Positions 22,891 through 32,130 of a DNA stretch of 64,000 nt are shown piece after piece. A program made the position numbers and the translations under genes. Below the pieces are notes generated by a model that was not told where the DNA came from, did no database searches, and saw only the letters and a program-made list of their open reading frames with translations. Position 1 is the stretch's first letter, and each line of letters begins with the position of its first letter. Origin of the DNA: DASWED01 sp036394995 (GTDB lineage Bacteria; Actinomycetota; UBA4738; JACQTL01); contig DASWED010000117.1 of NCBI GenBank assembly GCA_036394995.1, positions 13,402 to 77,401 on the forward strand, given 5' to 3'.

Positions 22891-24792
22891 CTACGCGAGC
22901 TCGGGGATGCCGGGGTCGGCGTCCGGGTGGTCGCCGTTGCCGTACGTGGCGGCGCGGTCCGGCGTGAGCCCGGCGACCCACGACCTCGGGAACACCCCCG
23001 CGAACTCGGGGTGCCCGGCTCGGGCCCGGTCCACCGCCGAGCGGTTCACGTACGGACCGATGTTGTCGCCGTAGCGGTAATCCACGAGTGCGGCGGCGAT
23101 CTCGGACCCGGTGACCCCGGCGTCCGACAGCGCCCGCCCGTCGAGGTACACCTCGGAGGGCTTCACGTCCTCGAGCGTGGCCACCTCCCACACCGAGCGT
23201 CCGAACCGGCCGGCGATGTCCTCCTGGAGCTGGATGGGGTCGAGGCGGACGCCGCCCGCCACGTCCACCCGCGGGCACTGCCCGTGGTCGGCGGTCACGA
23301 TGAGGGCCCATTCGCCGGGCAGGAACGCCGACTCCAGCAGGCGGCGGAGCCGCCCCAGCTCTGTGTCCACCGCGGTCAGGGCCACCCGCTCCTCGTCGGC
23401 GATCATGTTGTACACGTGCCCGGTGTAGTCGGGCGACTTGTAATTGACGTACAGGAGGCTGGTCGCGTCCCCTCGTCCGACCGGCTCGTTCATCAGGGCC
23501 TGGACCGCGATCTCGCCCTGGTACTGGATGATCGGCGGGGAGCAGCAGATCATCTTGGGCCGCTTGTCGATCGCCGTGCCCTCCTCCTCGCCGAAGAACT
23601 CGATCAGCTTCTTCGTCAGGAAGTCGCGCTCGGGGAGGGCGTCGGGCATCCGGAACAGGTCGGGGTTCTGCGACTGCCACCGGTTCGTGTCGTCCTCGTC
23701 CCAGTAGATGGCCACCGGCAGGCGGCCGTCCGGGCCCGTCCCCGGGTTGCCCGTCATGCCGACGTGCCAGATCTGGTAGCCGATCTCGCCCACCCACGAC
23801 TTCTGCCCCGTGGCCTCGGCGTAGTCCATGGCCAGGGTGGGCACCAGCAGGTAGGAGGGGTCGGCGTGCCCGATGTCCCCCCACGCCTTCTGGAGTCGGC
23901 CGTTCCGGCGGAGGTTGTGCCCGGAGATGCCGTGGTGCACGGGGAACTGGCCGGTGCCGATCGTGGCGTGGGCGGAGGCGGTGACCGACGGGAACGAGCC
24001 CATCATCGCGTTGCGGTAGTTCGCGCCGTCGGCCATGAGGGCCCGGAGGTTCGGCCAGGCGTCCTTCCAGTGGCTGAGGACGTTCCACCCGCCGCCGTCG
24101 ATGACGTACGTGACGATGACCTTCAGCCGCTGCGACGGCGTCGGGATCCCGGGGAGCACGTGCCCGTCGGGGGTGGGGAACGGGTGTCCGAGGAGCTGCC
24201 CGGTGGTCGGGGCCAGGTCCGCCAGCGTGGCCGGTTCGGTGAAGTCGCCCGGCTCCACGATCCCCGGCGCGTACACCACCAGCGGGATGCGCTCCGTGTA
24301 TCCCCACAACATCGCGTGGCTCGAACGGGGGTCCTGCTTCGCGAGGTCCAGCGACTCGAACGAGTAGTTCGACGTGTTCCAGGGGGCCAGCACGAGCTGG
24401 AGGTCGCCCGACCGCTCCGGATGGACGCCGCGGCGGAGCAGTTCCATGCCCTGGCCGCCGACGCTGCGGGCCATGCCCTCGATCGTCGGCTTGGGATCCG
24501 ATCGGACGCCCCGTTCCACGACCCGGCCGAGCCCCGCCCCCGCCGCGACCGCGCCGAGTCCGACCGCACCCATCGTGGCCAGGAACCGCCGCCGGGAGAG
24601 GTCCGTCTCGGCGGCGCGCTGCCGCCAGGCGATCGCCGCGCCCGTGGCCACCACCACGAGCCCCACCACGCCGGCCACCACCAGGCTCCCCACCAGCGCG
24701 ACGACGAACGCCAGCGCGGAAGCCGCCGCCAGCGCGACGGCGATGATGACGCCGGGAGAGAGGGTTCGATCGGAACGAGCCACGTCGAGCAC
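22891..24792 (-). CDS. Membrane-anchored phosphodiesterase/alkaline-phosphatase superfamily protein
   Basis: Membrane-anchored protein of 633 residues. Residues 10-55 hold two hydrophobic segments, followed by a twin-arginine-like motif SRRRFLATMGAVGLGAVAAG. The exported body belongs to the type I phosphodiesterase / nucleotide pyrophosphatase group: metal and nucleophile region VTYVIDGGGWNVL and MMGSFPSVTASAHATIGTG (Thr or Ser nucleophile), then VHHGISGHN and the late ligands in LIVTADHGQCPRVD. The substrate might be nucleotide, phospholipid head group or phosphoglycan. The GTG start lies just after a perfect 16-base palindrome. It runs in the same direction as, and 28 bases after, the GcvT-like gene. 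Confidence 0.85.
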   Translation of the reverse strand: MLDVARSDRTLSPGVIIAVALAAASALAFVVALVGSLVVAGVVGLVVVATGAAIAWRQRAAETDLSRRRFLATMGAVGLGAVAAGAGLGRVVERGVRSDPKPTIEGMARSVGGQGMELLRRGVHPERSGDLQLVLAPWNTSNYSFESLDLAKQDPRSSHAMLWGYTERIPLVVYAPGIVEPGDFTEPATLADLAPTTGQLLGHPFPTPDGHVLPGIPTPSQRLKVIVTYVIDGGGWNVLSHWKDAWPNLRALMADGANYRNAMMGSFPSVTASAHATIGTGQFPVHHGISGHNLRRNGRLQKAWGDIGHADPSYLLVPTLAMDYAEATGQKSWVGEIGYQIWHVGMTGNPGTGPDGRLPVAIYWDEDDTNRWQSQNPDLFRMPDALPERDFLTKKLIEFFGEEEGTAIDKRPKMICCSPPIIQYQGEIAVQALMNEPVGRGDATSLLYVNYKSPDYTGHVYNMIADEERVALTAVDTELGRLRRLLESAFLPGEWALIVTADHGQCPRVDVAGGVRLDPIQLQEDIAGRFGRSVWEVATLEDVKPSEVYLDGRALSDAGVTGSEIAAALVDYRYGDNIGPYVNRSAVDRARAGHPEFAGVFPRSWVAGLTPDRAATYGNGDHPDADPGIPELA

Positions 24793-24797
24793 ATTCT

Positions 24798-24813
24798 CCC
24801 AGGCCGGCCTGGG
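24798..24813. repeat. Perfect 16-base palindrome between gcvT-like and phosphodiesterase genes
   Basis: CCCAGGCCGGCCTGGG reads identically on both strands and occupies most of the 28 bases between the two genes, ending 6 bases before the GTG of the downstream gene. It could be a repressor site, or a hairpin occluding the ribosome site. Confidence 0.6.
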
Positions 24814-24820
24814 AAACGGC

Positions 24821-26020
24821 TCAGGTGCGCTTGCGGGCGAGGTCGAGGAACGGCAGCTCGACGACCGTTGCCGGGACCCGACCCCGGCGGGCCTCCACCG
24901 TCCATTCGATCTCGAGCGCCGTGCCCGGTTCGCTCGCCTCGGCCCGGACCGACGCCAGCGCGACGTTGCGCTTCAGCGTGGGGCTCCACGTGCCGCTGGT
25001 GGCCCGGCCCACCTGCCGGCCGGCGCCGCCCCCGAACACCGGAACGGGGTTGCGCCACGTGGTGGCGGGGACGGCGGGCGTCAGCCCGTGCGACGCGTAC
25101 AGGGATTCGAACCCGGTCCAGTCCAGCTCGAGCCCCACCAGCCGCCGGGGCGGGCCGCCCGCCGCCTGCTCCCGCTCGAGGGCCCGCCGGCCAACGAACC
25201 GCCCGGGCTTGCCGAACGCCACCAGCCGGCCCAGCCCGATCTCGAACGGCGAGTAGGCCTGGTCGGGGATGAGGGCGTGCCGGGCGCTGGTGTAGTCCAC
25301 GTCGAGCAGGATCAGCCCGGCCTCCAGGCGGACCACGTCGAGCGCCATGAGCCCGGCCGGGCGGGCGCCGAACGGGCGCCCGGCGTCCATCACGGCGTCC
25401 CACAGCTCGACGGCCCGGCCGGCGTCGACCCACAGCTCGTACCCGAGGTCGCCGGTGTAGCCGGTCCGGGTGATGTCGACGTCGATGCCCCGGATGGTCG
25501 TCCGGCGCTCCCGGAAGTACCGGAGATCCGCGAACGGCTCCTCCGCGGCGGCCTCCAGGACGTCGCGGGACCGCGGTCCCTGCAGGGCCAGCGCGCCCAC
25601 GGCCTCGGTGGTCTCCTCGACCTCCACGTCCAGCCCCCGGGCGTTCATCCGGAACCACCGGAGCTGGGGATCGGCGGCGGTCCACCGGTATGTGGTCTCG
25701 TCGAGCCGGGTGATCGTGCCGTCGTCGTCGACCTTGCCGTCCTCGTCGCACCAGCACGTGTACCAGACCTGTCCCACCGCCAGCTTCGCCGGGTCCCGGA
25801 CCTGCACGCGGTCGATCAGGCGGGCCGCGTCGGGCCCGGCGACGCGGTACTTGAACAGCGGGGACACGTCGATGAGCGCGGCCTGTTCGCGGACGGCGTT
25901 GTACTCGATGTCCCACGAGTCCGCGTAGGACAGCGCTCCCCAGTACCCCGCCCACTCCCGCCACTGGCGCTTGCGGTTGAGGGGCTCCGTCGCCGCGTGG
26001 AACGCCGACCCGATGCTCAC
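24821..26020 (-). CDS. Aminomethyltransferase family protein (GcvT-like, tetrahydrofolate-dependent)
   Basis: GcvT/DmdA/dimethylglycine-oxidase-type folate enzyme of 399 residues. Visible landmarks are the N-terminal ALIDVSPLFKYRVAG, the folate-domain blocks VGALALQGPRSRDVL and RTGYTGDLGYELWVD, GLMALDVVRLEAGLIL, and the C-terminal beta-barrel LKRNVALASV. No gcvH, gcvP or lpd lies nearby, so a stand-alone demethylase or methyltransferase role is more likely than glycine cleavage. The GTG follows TAGGCT by 8 bases. That -10 overlaps the TAG stop of the upstream M1 peptidase gene, 11 bases away. Confidence 0.85.
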   Translation of the reverse strand: MSIGSAFHAATEPLNRKRQWREWAGYWGALSYADSWDIEYNAVREQAALIDVSPLFKYRVAGPDAARLIDRVQVRDPAKLAVGQVWYTCWCDEDGKVDDDGTITRLDETTYRWTAADPQLRWFRMNARGLDVEVEETTEAVGALALQGPRSRDVLEAAAEEPFADLRYFRERRTTIRGIDVDITRTGYTGDLGYELWVDAGRAVELWDAVMDAGRPFGARPAGLMALDVVRLEAGLILLDVDYTSARHALIPDQAYSPFEIGLGRLVAFGKPGRFVGRRALEREQAAGGPPRRLVGLELDWTGFESLYASHGLTPAVPATTWRNPVPVFGGGAGRQVGRATSGTWSPTLKRNVALASVRAEASEPGTALEIEWTVEARRGRVPATVVELPFLDLARKRT

Positions 26021-26028
26021 GAGGGCAG

Positions 26029-26034
26029 AGCCTA
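26029..26034 (-). promoter_or_regulatory. -10 element TAGGCT overlapping the upstream stop codon
   Basis: TAGGCT on the minus strand, whose TAG is the M1 peptidase stop, then CTGCCCTC (8 bases) and GTG 26020. It fits the leaderless pattern. Confidence 0.45.
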
Positions 26035-27510
26035 CTTCGTGAGGTCGATGCCGAATGGACGCAGGAACGCCGCCGCGTCGGGGAACTGCTGGGTGAGCGC
26101 GGCGCCGAGGTCCTTCGGCGTGGCGATCCCGAACGCGCTGTCGGCCACGTACCGCCTGAGCGCGGCGTCCACCTTGTCGGGGTCGCCGAGCTTCGTGAAC
26201 ACCTGCACGCCGCGGAAGTACACTCCCGGCTCGTACTGCTCGGAGTGGTGGTCCCAGAACGTCATGGGCGCGCCCACGTGGTTCCTCGCGATCGGCGGGA
26301 AGTGCGCGTTCGCGAAGTAGTCGAGGTAGCCGTCCAGGCGGGCCGCGGCCCACGTGGCGAACGTCTCGTCGAGCCAGGGATCGCGGGCCTGGTCGTTGCC
26401 GACCAGCGAGTAGAACCACTGGTGCGCGAGCTCGTGGGTGGTCACGCGGTCGATGCCCTCCGCCCCCTCGAACACCAGGGTGGGGTACTCGATCCCCGAG
26501 CGCTCGATGGCGCGCGTCACGGTGAGGTGGAACGAGCTCCAGGGATACGTGCCGTAGCGGCCGCCGAGGCCCCCCAGCGTCACGGCCAGCCGGTCGGCCA
26601 CCTGGCCCGGGTCGACGGCCACGCCGTCCTCGACGCCCACCGTGATCTCGATCGGATGCGGCGCGAACAGCGTCCTGGTGGCGGTGGTGAACTTCCCCAC
26701 GGCGAGGGCGAAGTCGCGGACGGCCACGGCGCGCCACTCCTCGGACACCGTCGACGGGCTCGCCGAGGACGCCGGCGAGGTCTGCTGGAGCTCCCCGCTG
26801 GCGATCACCGTGAGCTCCCTCGGATGCGTCACCTGGACGGAGAAGTCGGCGGTGGGGGAGGTCGACGCCTCCGCCAGGGAAGTGGTCGGCGGGTCGGTGG
26901 CCCAGCCGGTCCCGGGGACCCACGGGAGGAGAGGGAAGAACGAACCGAGCCAGACCGTGTCGCGGTCCCGCCCCAGGCGGTCGAGCACCCTGCCGGGCAG
27001 GTGCAAGACCCATCCCATGGAGAACGAGACCCGCTGGCCCTTGTCCACGGGATGCTGGGCGACGAGCGTGGTGGGGTCCGGCTGCTCGGTGGCCACGACA
27101 CCCGCGTCGAGCCTCACGTCGCCGACGGTCAAGCCCGCTCCCTCCTCGGCCTGGCGAGGCGAGTTCGGCCAGAGCCGGAACACCAGCCGGTCGGTGTCCA
27201 GGTCCGGGGTGAACTCGCCTCGGAGGGAGCCGGTCACGGTTCGCCCCGCCGCCGGGATCGACACCTGGAGGTCGTACTCGGGACGGTCGGACCCAGCCTG
27301 AGGACAGTCGTTCTCCAGTCCGCATCCGACCGAGTCGGACAGGAGGACGATCGGGCTGTCGCCGACTCGCCCCGATTGGACGCCGCCCGTGCCGGCGTTC
27401 GTGCAGCCGGCCGCCAGCAGTGCAGCGACCGCGGAGATGACGAAGGCGCGGGGAGCCCGGGGTCTCCGCCGCACCCCACCCCGGGCTCGACCCGCGCTCA
27501 TCGCCTCCAT
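26032..27510 (-). CDS. M1-family metallopeptidase lipoprotein
   Basis: Predicted lipid-anchored zinc aminopeptidase-like protein of 492 residues. After an Arg-rich N-terminus the signal peptide ends in the lipobox LLAAGC (Cys near residue 36). The M1 zinc site HELAHQWFYSLVG (His-Glu-x2-His) is followed by the third ligand in WLDETFATWAA. The upstream GxMEN-type exopeptidase motif is not evident (IEYPTLVF sits there), so strict aminopeptidase activity is uncertain. It is shorter than classical PepN and lacks the C-terminal helical domain. In-frame ATGs exist at residues 1 and 4. It is divergent from the first PYROXD2-like gene. Confidence 0.85.
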   Translation of the reverse strand: MEAMSAGRARGGVRRRPRAPRAFVISAVAALLAAGCTNAGTGGVQSGRVGDSPIVLLSDSVGCGLENDCPQAGSDRPEYDLQVSIPAAGRTVTGSLRGEFTPDLDTDRLVFRLWPNSPRQAEEGAGLTVGDVRLDAGVVATEQPDPTTLVAQHPVDKGQRVSFSMGWVLHLPGRVLDRLGRDRDTVWLGSFFPLLPWVPGTGWATDPPTTSLAEASTSPTADFSVQVTHPRELTVIASGELQQTSPASSASPSTVSEEWRAVAVRDFALAVGKFTTATRTLFAPHPIEITVGVEDGVAVDPGQVADRLAVTLGGLGGRYGTYPWSSFHLTVTRAIERSGIEYPTLVFEGAEGIDRVTTHELAHQWFYSLVGNDQARDPWLDETFATWAAARLDGYLDYFANAHFPPIARNHVGAPMTFWDHHSEQYEPGVYFRGVQVFTKLGDPDKVDAALRRYVADSAFGIATPKDLGAALTQQFPDAAAFLRPFGIDLTK

Positions 27511-27622
27511 ATACGCATTGTCCGGGGCCGGAGGATGGCCGAATGTCGTTCGTCCGTCGAACCTCCGGCCGTGTGCACTGCCCTGCTACCCTCCGTGCGG
27601 TCGGCCGGGGTCGGAGGATCCA

Positions 27623-29227
27623 GTGGGGGAGCGCTACGACGCGATCGTGATCGGCGGGGGCCACAACGGGCTGACCGCGGCCGCGTATCTGGCCCGGGCC
27701 GGGCTCCGGACGGTGGTCCTGGAGCGGCGCGAGATCCTGGGCGGCGCGGCCGTGACGGAGGAGGTCTTCCCCGGATTCCGGTACAGCGTGGCGTCCTACG
27801 TGGTGTCGCTGCTCCGGCCGGAGATCATCAGAGACCTCGACCTCCCGCGGCACGGCCTGGAGATCCTTCCGTTGGACGGCACGTTCACCCCGCTCGATGG
27901 CGACTACCTGTGGCGGGTGAACGACCACGGCCGGACCATGCGCGAGATCCGGCGGTGGTCCCGATCCGACGCCGAGGCCTACGAGGAGTACGGCCAGCTC
28001 ATGGTGGACCTGGCGCGGTTCATCAAGCCCGTGCTGTCCCTGACGCCGCCCGACCCCGGCCGCCTCAACCCGCTCGAGTGGCTGCCGCTGGCGAAGATGG
28101 CGAAGGCCTGGCGGGCCCTCTCCGCCCGCCAGCGCGACACGTTCATCCAGCTGATGACCATGAGCGCGGCGGACTTCCTCGAGCAGTGGTTCGAGACGGA
28201 TCCGCTCGTCGCGACGATGTCCGCGTCCGGCATCATCGGCACGTTCCAGGGCGTGCGCTCGCCCGGGACGGCGTACGTGCTGCTGCACCACTACATGGGC
28301 GAGATCGACGGCGCGTTCCGGGCGTGGGGGATCCCGCGCGGCGGGACGGGCGGGGTGTCGAACGCCATCGCGAACGCCGCCCGAGAGCTGGGGGCGGAGA
28401 TCCGGTGCGGGGCCCCGGTGTCGTCGCTGGTGGTGGGGGGCGACCGGGTGACCGGAGTGGCCCTGGAGTCCGGAGAGGAGATCGCCGCGGGCTCGGTGCT
28501 GTCCAGCCTCGACGCCCGGCAGACGTTCCTCCGCCTGGCGCCGGAGGGTTCGCTCGACCATTCGTTCACCGAGGAGGTCCGGCGGTTCCGGTTCCGTGGA
28601 TCCAGCGGGAAGGTGAACCTGGCGCTCGACGGGCTGCCGGAGTTCGAATGCATGCCGAACTCCGAGATCACCGAGCACCTCCGCGGCGCCCTGTCGTTCT
28701 CGCCGTCCGTGGACGCCATGGAGCGGGCCTACGACGACGCGAAGCACGGCTCGCACTCCCGGCGGCCCTATATCGACATGATCATCCCGACCATGGTGGA
28801 CCCGTCGATGGCCCCGCCCGGCAAGCACGTGATGTCGTGCTTCGTCCAGTACGCTCCGTACCACCTGGCCGACGGAGCCACGTGGGACGACGCCGCCCGC
28901 GATGCGTTCGGCGAGACCGTGATCGACACGATCGAGGAGCGGATCCCGAGCATCCGCTCGCTGATCCTTCACCGGCAGGTGCTGACCCCGCTCGACATGG
29001 AACGGACCTTCGGCCTGTCCGAGGGCAACATCTTCCAGGGCGAGCTGTCGCTGGAGCAGCTGTTCTTCAACCGGCCGGTGCCGGGATGGTCGGCGTACCG
29101 GACGCCGCTGCGGCAGCTGTGGATGTGCGGTTCCTCCGTGCACCCCGGCGGCGGGATCATGGGCGCGCCCGGTCGGATCGCCGCCCTCGAGGTCGTGAAG
29201 GAGCTCCGGAAGCGGAGGGCGTCCTGA
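27623..29227 (+). CDS. FAD-dependent oxidoreductase, PYROXD2/phytoene-desaturase-like (copy 1)
   Basis: NAD(P)/FAD-dependent amine-oxidase-fold enzyme, 534 residues. The dinucleotide motif VIGGGHNGLTAAAYLARAG begins near residue 8. The C-terminal FAD-contact motif is WMCGSSVHPGGGIMGAPG, which is the PYROXD2 signature. It resembles carotenoid desaturases but has no carotenoid genes around it, so substrate is unknown. The GTG start follows GGAGG by 6 bases, and a TACCCT -10 lies at 27587-27592. Its TGA overlaps the start of a paralogue. Confidence 0.88.
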   Translation: MGERYDAIVIGGGHNGLTAAAYLARAGLRTVVLERREILGGAAVTEEVFPGFRYSVASYVVSLLRPEIIRDLDLPRHGLEILPLDGTFTPLDGDYLWRVNDHGRTMREIRRWSRSDAEAYEEYGQLMVDLARFIKPVLSLTPPDPGRLNPLEWLPLAKMAKAWRALSARQRDTFIQLMTMSAADFLEQWFETDPLVATMSASGIIGTFQGVRSPGTAYVLLHHYMGEIDGAFRAWGIPRGGTGGVSNAIANAARELGAEIRCGAPVSSLVVGGDRVTGVALESGEEIAAGSVLSSLDARQTFLRLAPEGSLDHSFTEEVRRFRFRGSSGKVNLALDGLPEFECMPNSEITEHLRGALSFSPSVDAMERAYDDAKHGSHSRRPYIDMIIPTMVDPSMAPPGKHVMSCFVQYAPYHLADGATWDDAARDAFGETVIDTIEERIPSIRSLILHRQVLTPLDMERTFGLSEGNIFQGELSLEQLFFNRPVPGWSAYRTPLRQLWMCGSSVHPGGGIMGAPGRIAALEVVKELRKRRAS

Positions 29228-30843
29228 GCGCCGCGACCGAGGCCGGTCGCCGGTACGACGCTGTGATCGTGGGGGCCGGGCACAACGGCCTGACCTGTGC
29301 GGCGTACCTCGCTCGGTCCGGACTTCGCGTGCTGGTGGTGGAGCGACGCGACCGGGTGGGCGGCGCCGCGGACACCGCGGAGATCGCCCCCGGGGTCCGG
29401 GCGCCCGTGGTCGCGCACACGGTCGGCCGGCTCCGGCGGTCGGTGATCCGCGACCTCGACCTGGAGCGGCACGGTCTCCGGCTGGTCCGCCCCGAGATGC
29501 TTGCGCTGTCCCTGCACCCCGAGGGGCGGGCCGTCCGGCTGTGGGCGGACCCGGAACGGACGGCCCGAGACCTCGCGTCATGGTCCGGGCGCGACGCGGA
29601 GGCGTGGGTCGGGTTCGACCGGAAGGTCCGGGCCCTGGCCAGCCTGATGGCCTGGCTGAACGCGATGACGCCGCCCGATCTCCGTTCGCCGTCGATGGCC
29701 GACGCCATGTCCGGGCTCCGGCTGGGGCGGGCCCTCCGGCGCCTGGGGAGCCGCGCCCATCTCCGGGAGGCCATCCGGGTCCTGCCGACGGCGGTCGCCG
29801 ACTTCTGCGAGGACCACCTGGAGTCCGACGCGGTCCGGGGGGCGGTGGCGGCCGGAGCGGTGCACCTCACCGCGATGGGCCCGCGCTCCGCGGGGACCAC
29901 GGCGGTGCTGCTTTCGGGGATCGCCGGGACGGGGGTCGGGGCAGCCGGGCAGTCCACGTTCGCGATCGGGGGACCCGGTTCGGTGGGCGACGCCCTGGCG
30001 GCGTCGGCGCGGTCGTTCGGAGCGGAGCTCCGGTGCGGGGCGGAGGTGGAACGGATCCTCACTCCGGGCGACCGGGCGGCGGGGATCGTGCTCGGCGGTG
30101 GAGAGGAGATCACGGCACGCGTGGTGGTATCGGGCGCCGACCCCAAGCGGACGCTGCTGGGGCTCGTGGACCCCGAGGTGCTGGGCCCGACGCTCGGGTG
30201 GCGCGCCGGGAACATCCGGACGCGGGGCACGGTGTCGAAGGTGAACCTGGCGCTCGACGGGCTGCCGGAGTTCGCGGTCGCGGCGGGGGAGCGGGGGACC
30301 GCGCTGCTGTCCGGACGGGTGCTGGTCGGGGCCACCGGGATCGGCGACCTGGAGCGGGCCTTCGACACGTCGAAGTACGGCGAGGTCCCGGATCGGCCGT
30401 TCGTCGAAGCCACGATCCCCACGCTGTCGGACCCGACGCTCGCCCCCGACGGCACGCACGTGGTCTCGGCGACGGTCCAGTGGACCCCCTTCACCCTTCG
30501 CCACGGATCCTGGGACGACGAGCGGGAACGGCTGGGCGACATGGTCGTGGCGGCGTTCGAGGAACACGCCCCCGGGTTCGCCGCGCGGGTGTCGGCCCGC
30601 CGGGTCCTCACGCCTCCGGACCTCGAGCGCGACTACGGCCTCACGGGCGGCCATCCCCTCCATGCCGAGCCCGGCCTGGACCAGTTCTTCGCCTGGCGCC
30701 CCATGCCGGGCGCGGCCCGGTATCGCCTCCCGGTCCCGGGCCTGTATCTCTGCGGCTCCGGCGCGCACCCCGGCGGAGGCATCACCGGCGCGCCGGGCGC
30801 GAACGCCGCCCGCGAGATCCTGTCCGACCTCCGCCGCCGCTGA
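29224..30843 (+). CDS. FAD-dependent oxidoreductase, PYROXD2-like (copy 2), probable CTG start
   Basis: Paralogue of the preceding gene, 539 residues, with motif VIVGAGHNGLTCAAYLARSG near residue 14 and C-terminal YLCGSGAHPGGGITGAPG. No ATG, GTG or TTG exists in frame ahead of the FAD motif. CTG at 29224-29226 overlaps the upstream stop as CTGA and has GGAGG (29214-29218) 5 bases before it, so I place a CTG start there. The first in-frame GTG (about 29262) would cut into the Rossmann strand. Tandem paralogues with overlapping ends suggest a heteromeric or sequentially acting pair. Confidence 0.85.
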   Translation: MSAATEAGRRYDAVIVGAGHNGLTCAAYLARSGLRVLVVERRDRVGGAADTAEIAPGVRAPVVAHTVGRLRRSVIRDLDLERHGLRLVRPEMLALSLHPEGRAVRLWADPERTARDLASWSGRDAEAWVGFDRKVRALASLMAWLNAMTPPDLRSPSMADAMSGLRLGRALRRLGSRAHLREAIRVLPTAVADFCEDHLESDAVRGAVAAGAVHLTAMGPRSAGTTAVLLSGIAGTGVGAAGQSTFAIGGPGSVGDALAASARSFGAELRCGAEVERILTPGDRAAGIVLGGGEEITARVVVSGADPKRTLLGLVDPEVLGPTLGWRAGNIRTRGTVSKVNLALDGLPEFAVAAGERGTALLSGRVLVGATGIGDLERAFDTSKYGEVPDRPFVEATIPTLSDPTLAPDGTHVVSATVQWTPFTLRHGSWDDERERLGDMVVAAFEEHAPGFAARVSARRVLTPPDLERDYGLTGGHPLHAEPGLDQFFAWRPMPGAARYRLPVPGLYLCGSGAHPGGGITGAPGANAAREILSDLRRR

Positions 30844-30916
30844 CGCAGTTCGGCAGAGTCAGCCCGAAGGCCAGGGGAGAGTCGGGCGCCCCGAACCTGG
30901 AGCGATCGAACGGAAA

Positions 30917-32107
30917 TCACGCCACCACGAGCTGCCGGTCCGGCCCGGCCCGAGGCGATCCCCGCCCGTCCCGAGGAGGCCCCGGCCCCGCCCGGAACCT
31001 CCGCCCGTCGGGCCGATACCACCGGACCTCCCCGTCCGCCCGCCGGGTCAGGCTCCATCCGAAGTCGTGGACCAGGTGGTGGTGCCACTTGCACACCAGC
31101 ACCAGGTTCCCGAGCTCGGTGGGACCTCCCAGTCCCCACCACGCGATGTGGTGGGCGATGGAGTACCGCTTCGACCCGCACCCCGGGAACGTGCACCCGA
31201 CATCGCGGTACCTGAGCTGGCGCATCATGGTGGGGGTGGGGTCGTGCGCAGCCGTGGTCATCCGGACCGCGTTGCCGGAGCCGTCCTCCAGCACCGCCTG
31301 GACCCGGGCGTGACACAGCAGGCGGTCCACGGTCTCGGGCCCGGCGATCCCTCCGCCCTCGATCCGGGACCCCTCACCCCTGGCCACGGCGTCTGCCCTG
31401 ACGTGGATCACCACGGTGGCCCGCCCGGCGTCGGATTCGGGGGCCACCCGTTCGGTGGCGAGCGCCAGGAGGCCGTTCGCCCGGCTGGCATCCTCCGCAG
31501 GGGCACCGGTGCAGGACTCCACGTCCTCGGGGAGCTTCGGGAGGGTCCCCCTCACGAGCTCGATGGCCTGGGCCAGGACGGCACCCTCGGCCGCGGGGTA
31601 GTCGGCAGACAAAGCGAAGCGCCGGCCCTCGTCGTGGTACCGCCACCTCACGGATCGCTCCCTGGAGATGTCGGCGGACTCCTCCCTCGAGCGCTTCGCT
31701 CGGAGGTCCCCCTCCTCCCGGATCCGTCCCGGAGGGACGTTCCGGGCCCACGAGATGAGGAGCTCCTCTTCCTCCGGAGTGGCGAACCTCGAGAGCTCGA
31801 CGACCTTCTCGATCCCGAGCTCCCCCGTGGCGAGCGCCGAGCGAAGCAAGGGGAGCGATTCCAGGGCGCGGGCCGTCTTGACCAGACGGTCGGCTTGCCA
31901 CCAGGAGATCCCCAGGTTAATCCCCACCCAAGCCGCCATGTCCTGGGCCTCCGTACGCTCCCCGAACTCACGGCGATCGGCCTCAGCCAGGAGCCGGAGC
32001 ATGTCGGCATGTGCCGCGCAGGCCCGGGCGTTGGCCCGGAAGATGGCCTCAGCGATCTCGTCGTCGGTGCGGGCGTCGACCACAGGGAACCCCGTCCTCG
32101 AACACAT
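30917..32107 (-). CDS. DUF222 (13E12 repeat family) HNH endonuclease-like protein
   Basis: Actinobacterial 13E12-family protein, 396 residues. The helical DUF222 region covers about residues 15-300 (TDDEIAEAIFRANARACAAH, AAWVGINLGISWWQADRLVK). The C-terminal HNH nuclease motif is CTFPGCGSKRYSIAHHIAWW, followed by GGPTELGNLVLVCKWHHHLV. It probably cleaves or nicks DNA, and in mycobacteria several family members are DNA-damage induced. Its promoter here carries a canonical SOS box, in agreement. The ATG at 32105-32107 has a weak ribosome site, and a GTG about 24 bases downstream is possible. These genes are often multicopy; only one is in this window. Confidence 0.9.
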   Translation of the reverse strand: MCSRTGFPVVDARTDDEIAEAIFRANARACAAHADMLRLLAEADRREFGERTEAQDMAAWVGINLGISWWQADRLVKTARALESLPLLRSALATGELGIEKVVELSRFATPEEEELLISWARNVPPGRIREEGDLRAKRSREESADISRERSVRWRYHDEGRRFALSADYPAAEGAVLAQAIELVRGTLPKLPEDVESCTGAPAEDASRANGLLALATERVAPESDAGRATVVIHVRADAVARGEGSRIEGGGIAGPETVDRLLCHARVQAVLEDGSGNAVRMTTAAHDPTPTMMRQLRYRDVGCTFPGCGSKRYSIAHHIAWWGLGGPTELGNLVLVCKWHHHLVHDFGWSLTRRADGEVRWYRPDGRRFRAGPGPPRDGRGSPRAGPDRQLVVA

Positions 32108-32130
32108 TCGGTCGGGGGAAGGTAAGAAAG

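Noticed and set aside
24821..29581. Very long open frame on the minus strand (about 1586 codons)
   Set aside because: Only the part from 26020 down is coding (GcvT-like). The rest is antisense to the M1 and PYROXD2-like genes and is low-complexity Arg/Pro/Gly text, typical of high-GC shadow frames.
30917..32107. HNH gene as a homing or mobile element
   Set aside because: DUF222-HNH genes are ordinary in actinobacteria. No intron, intein or flanking repeat is seen, and it has its own SOS promoter.
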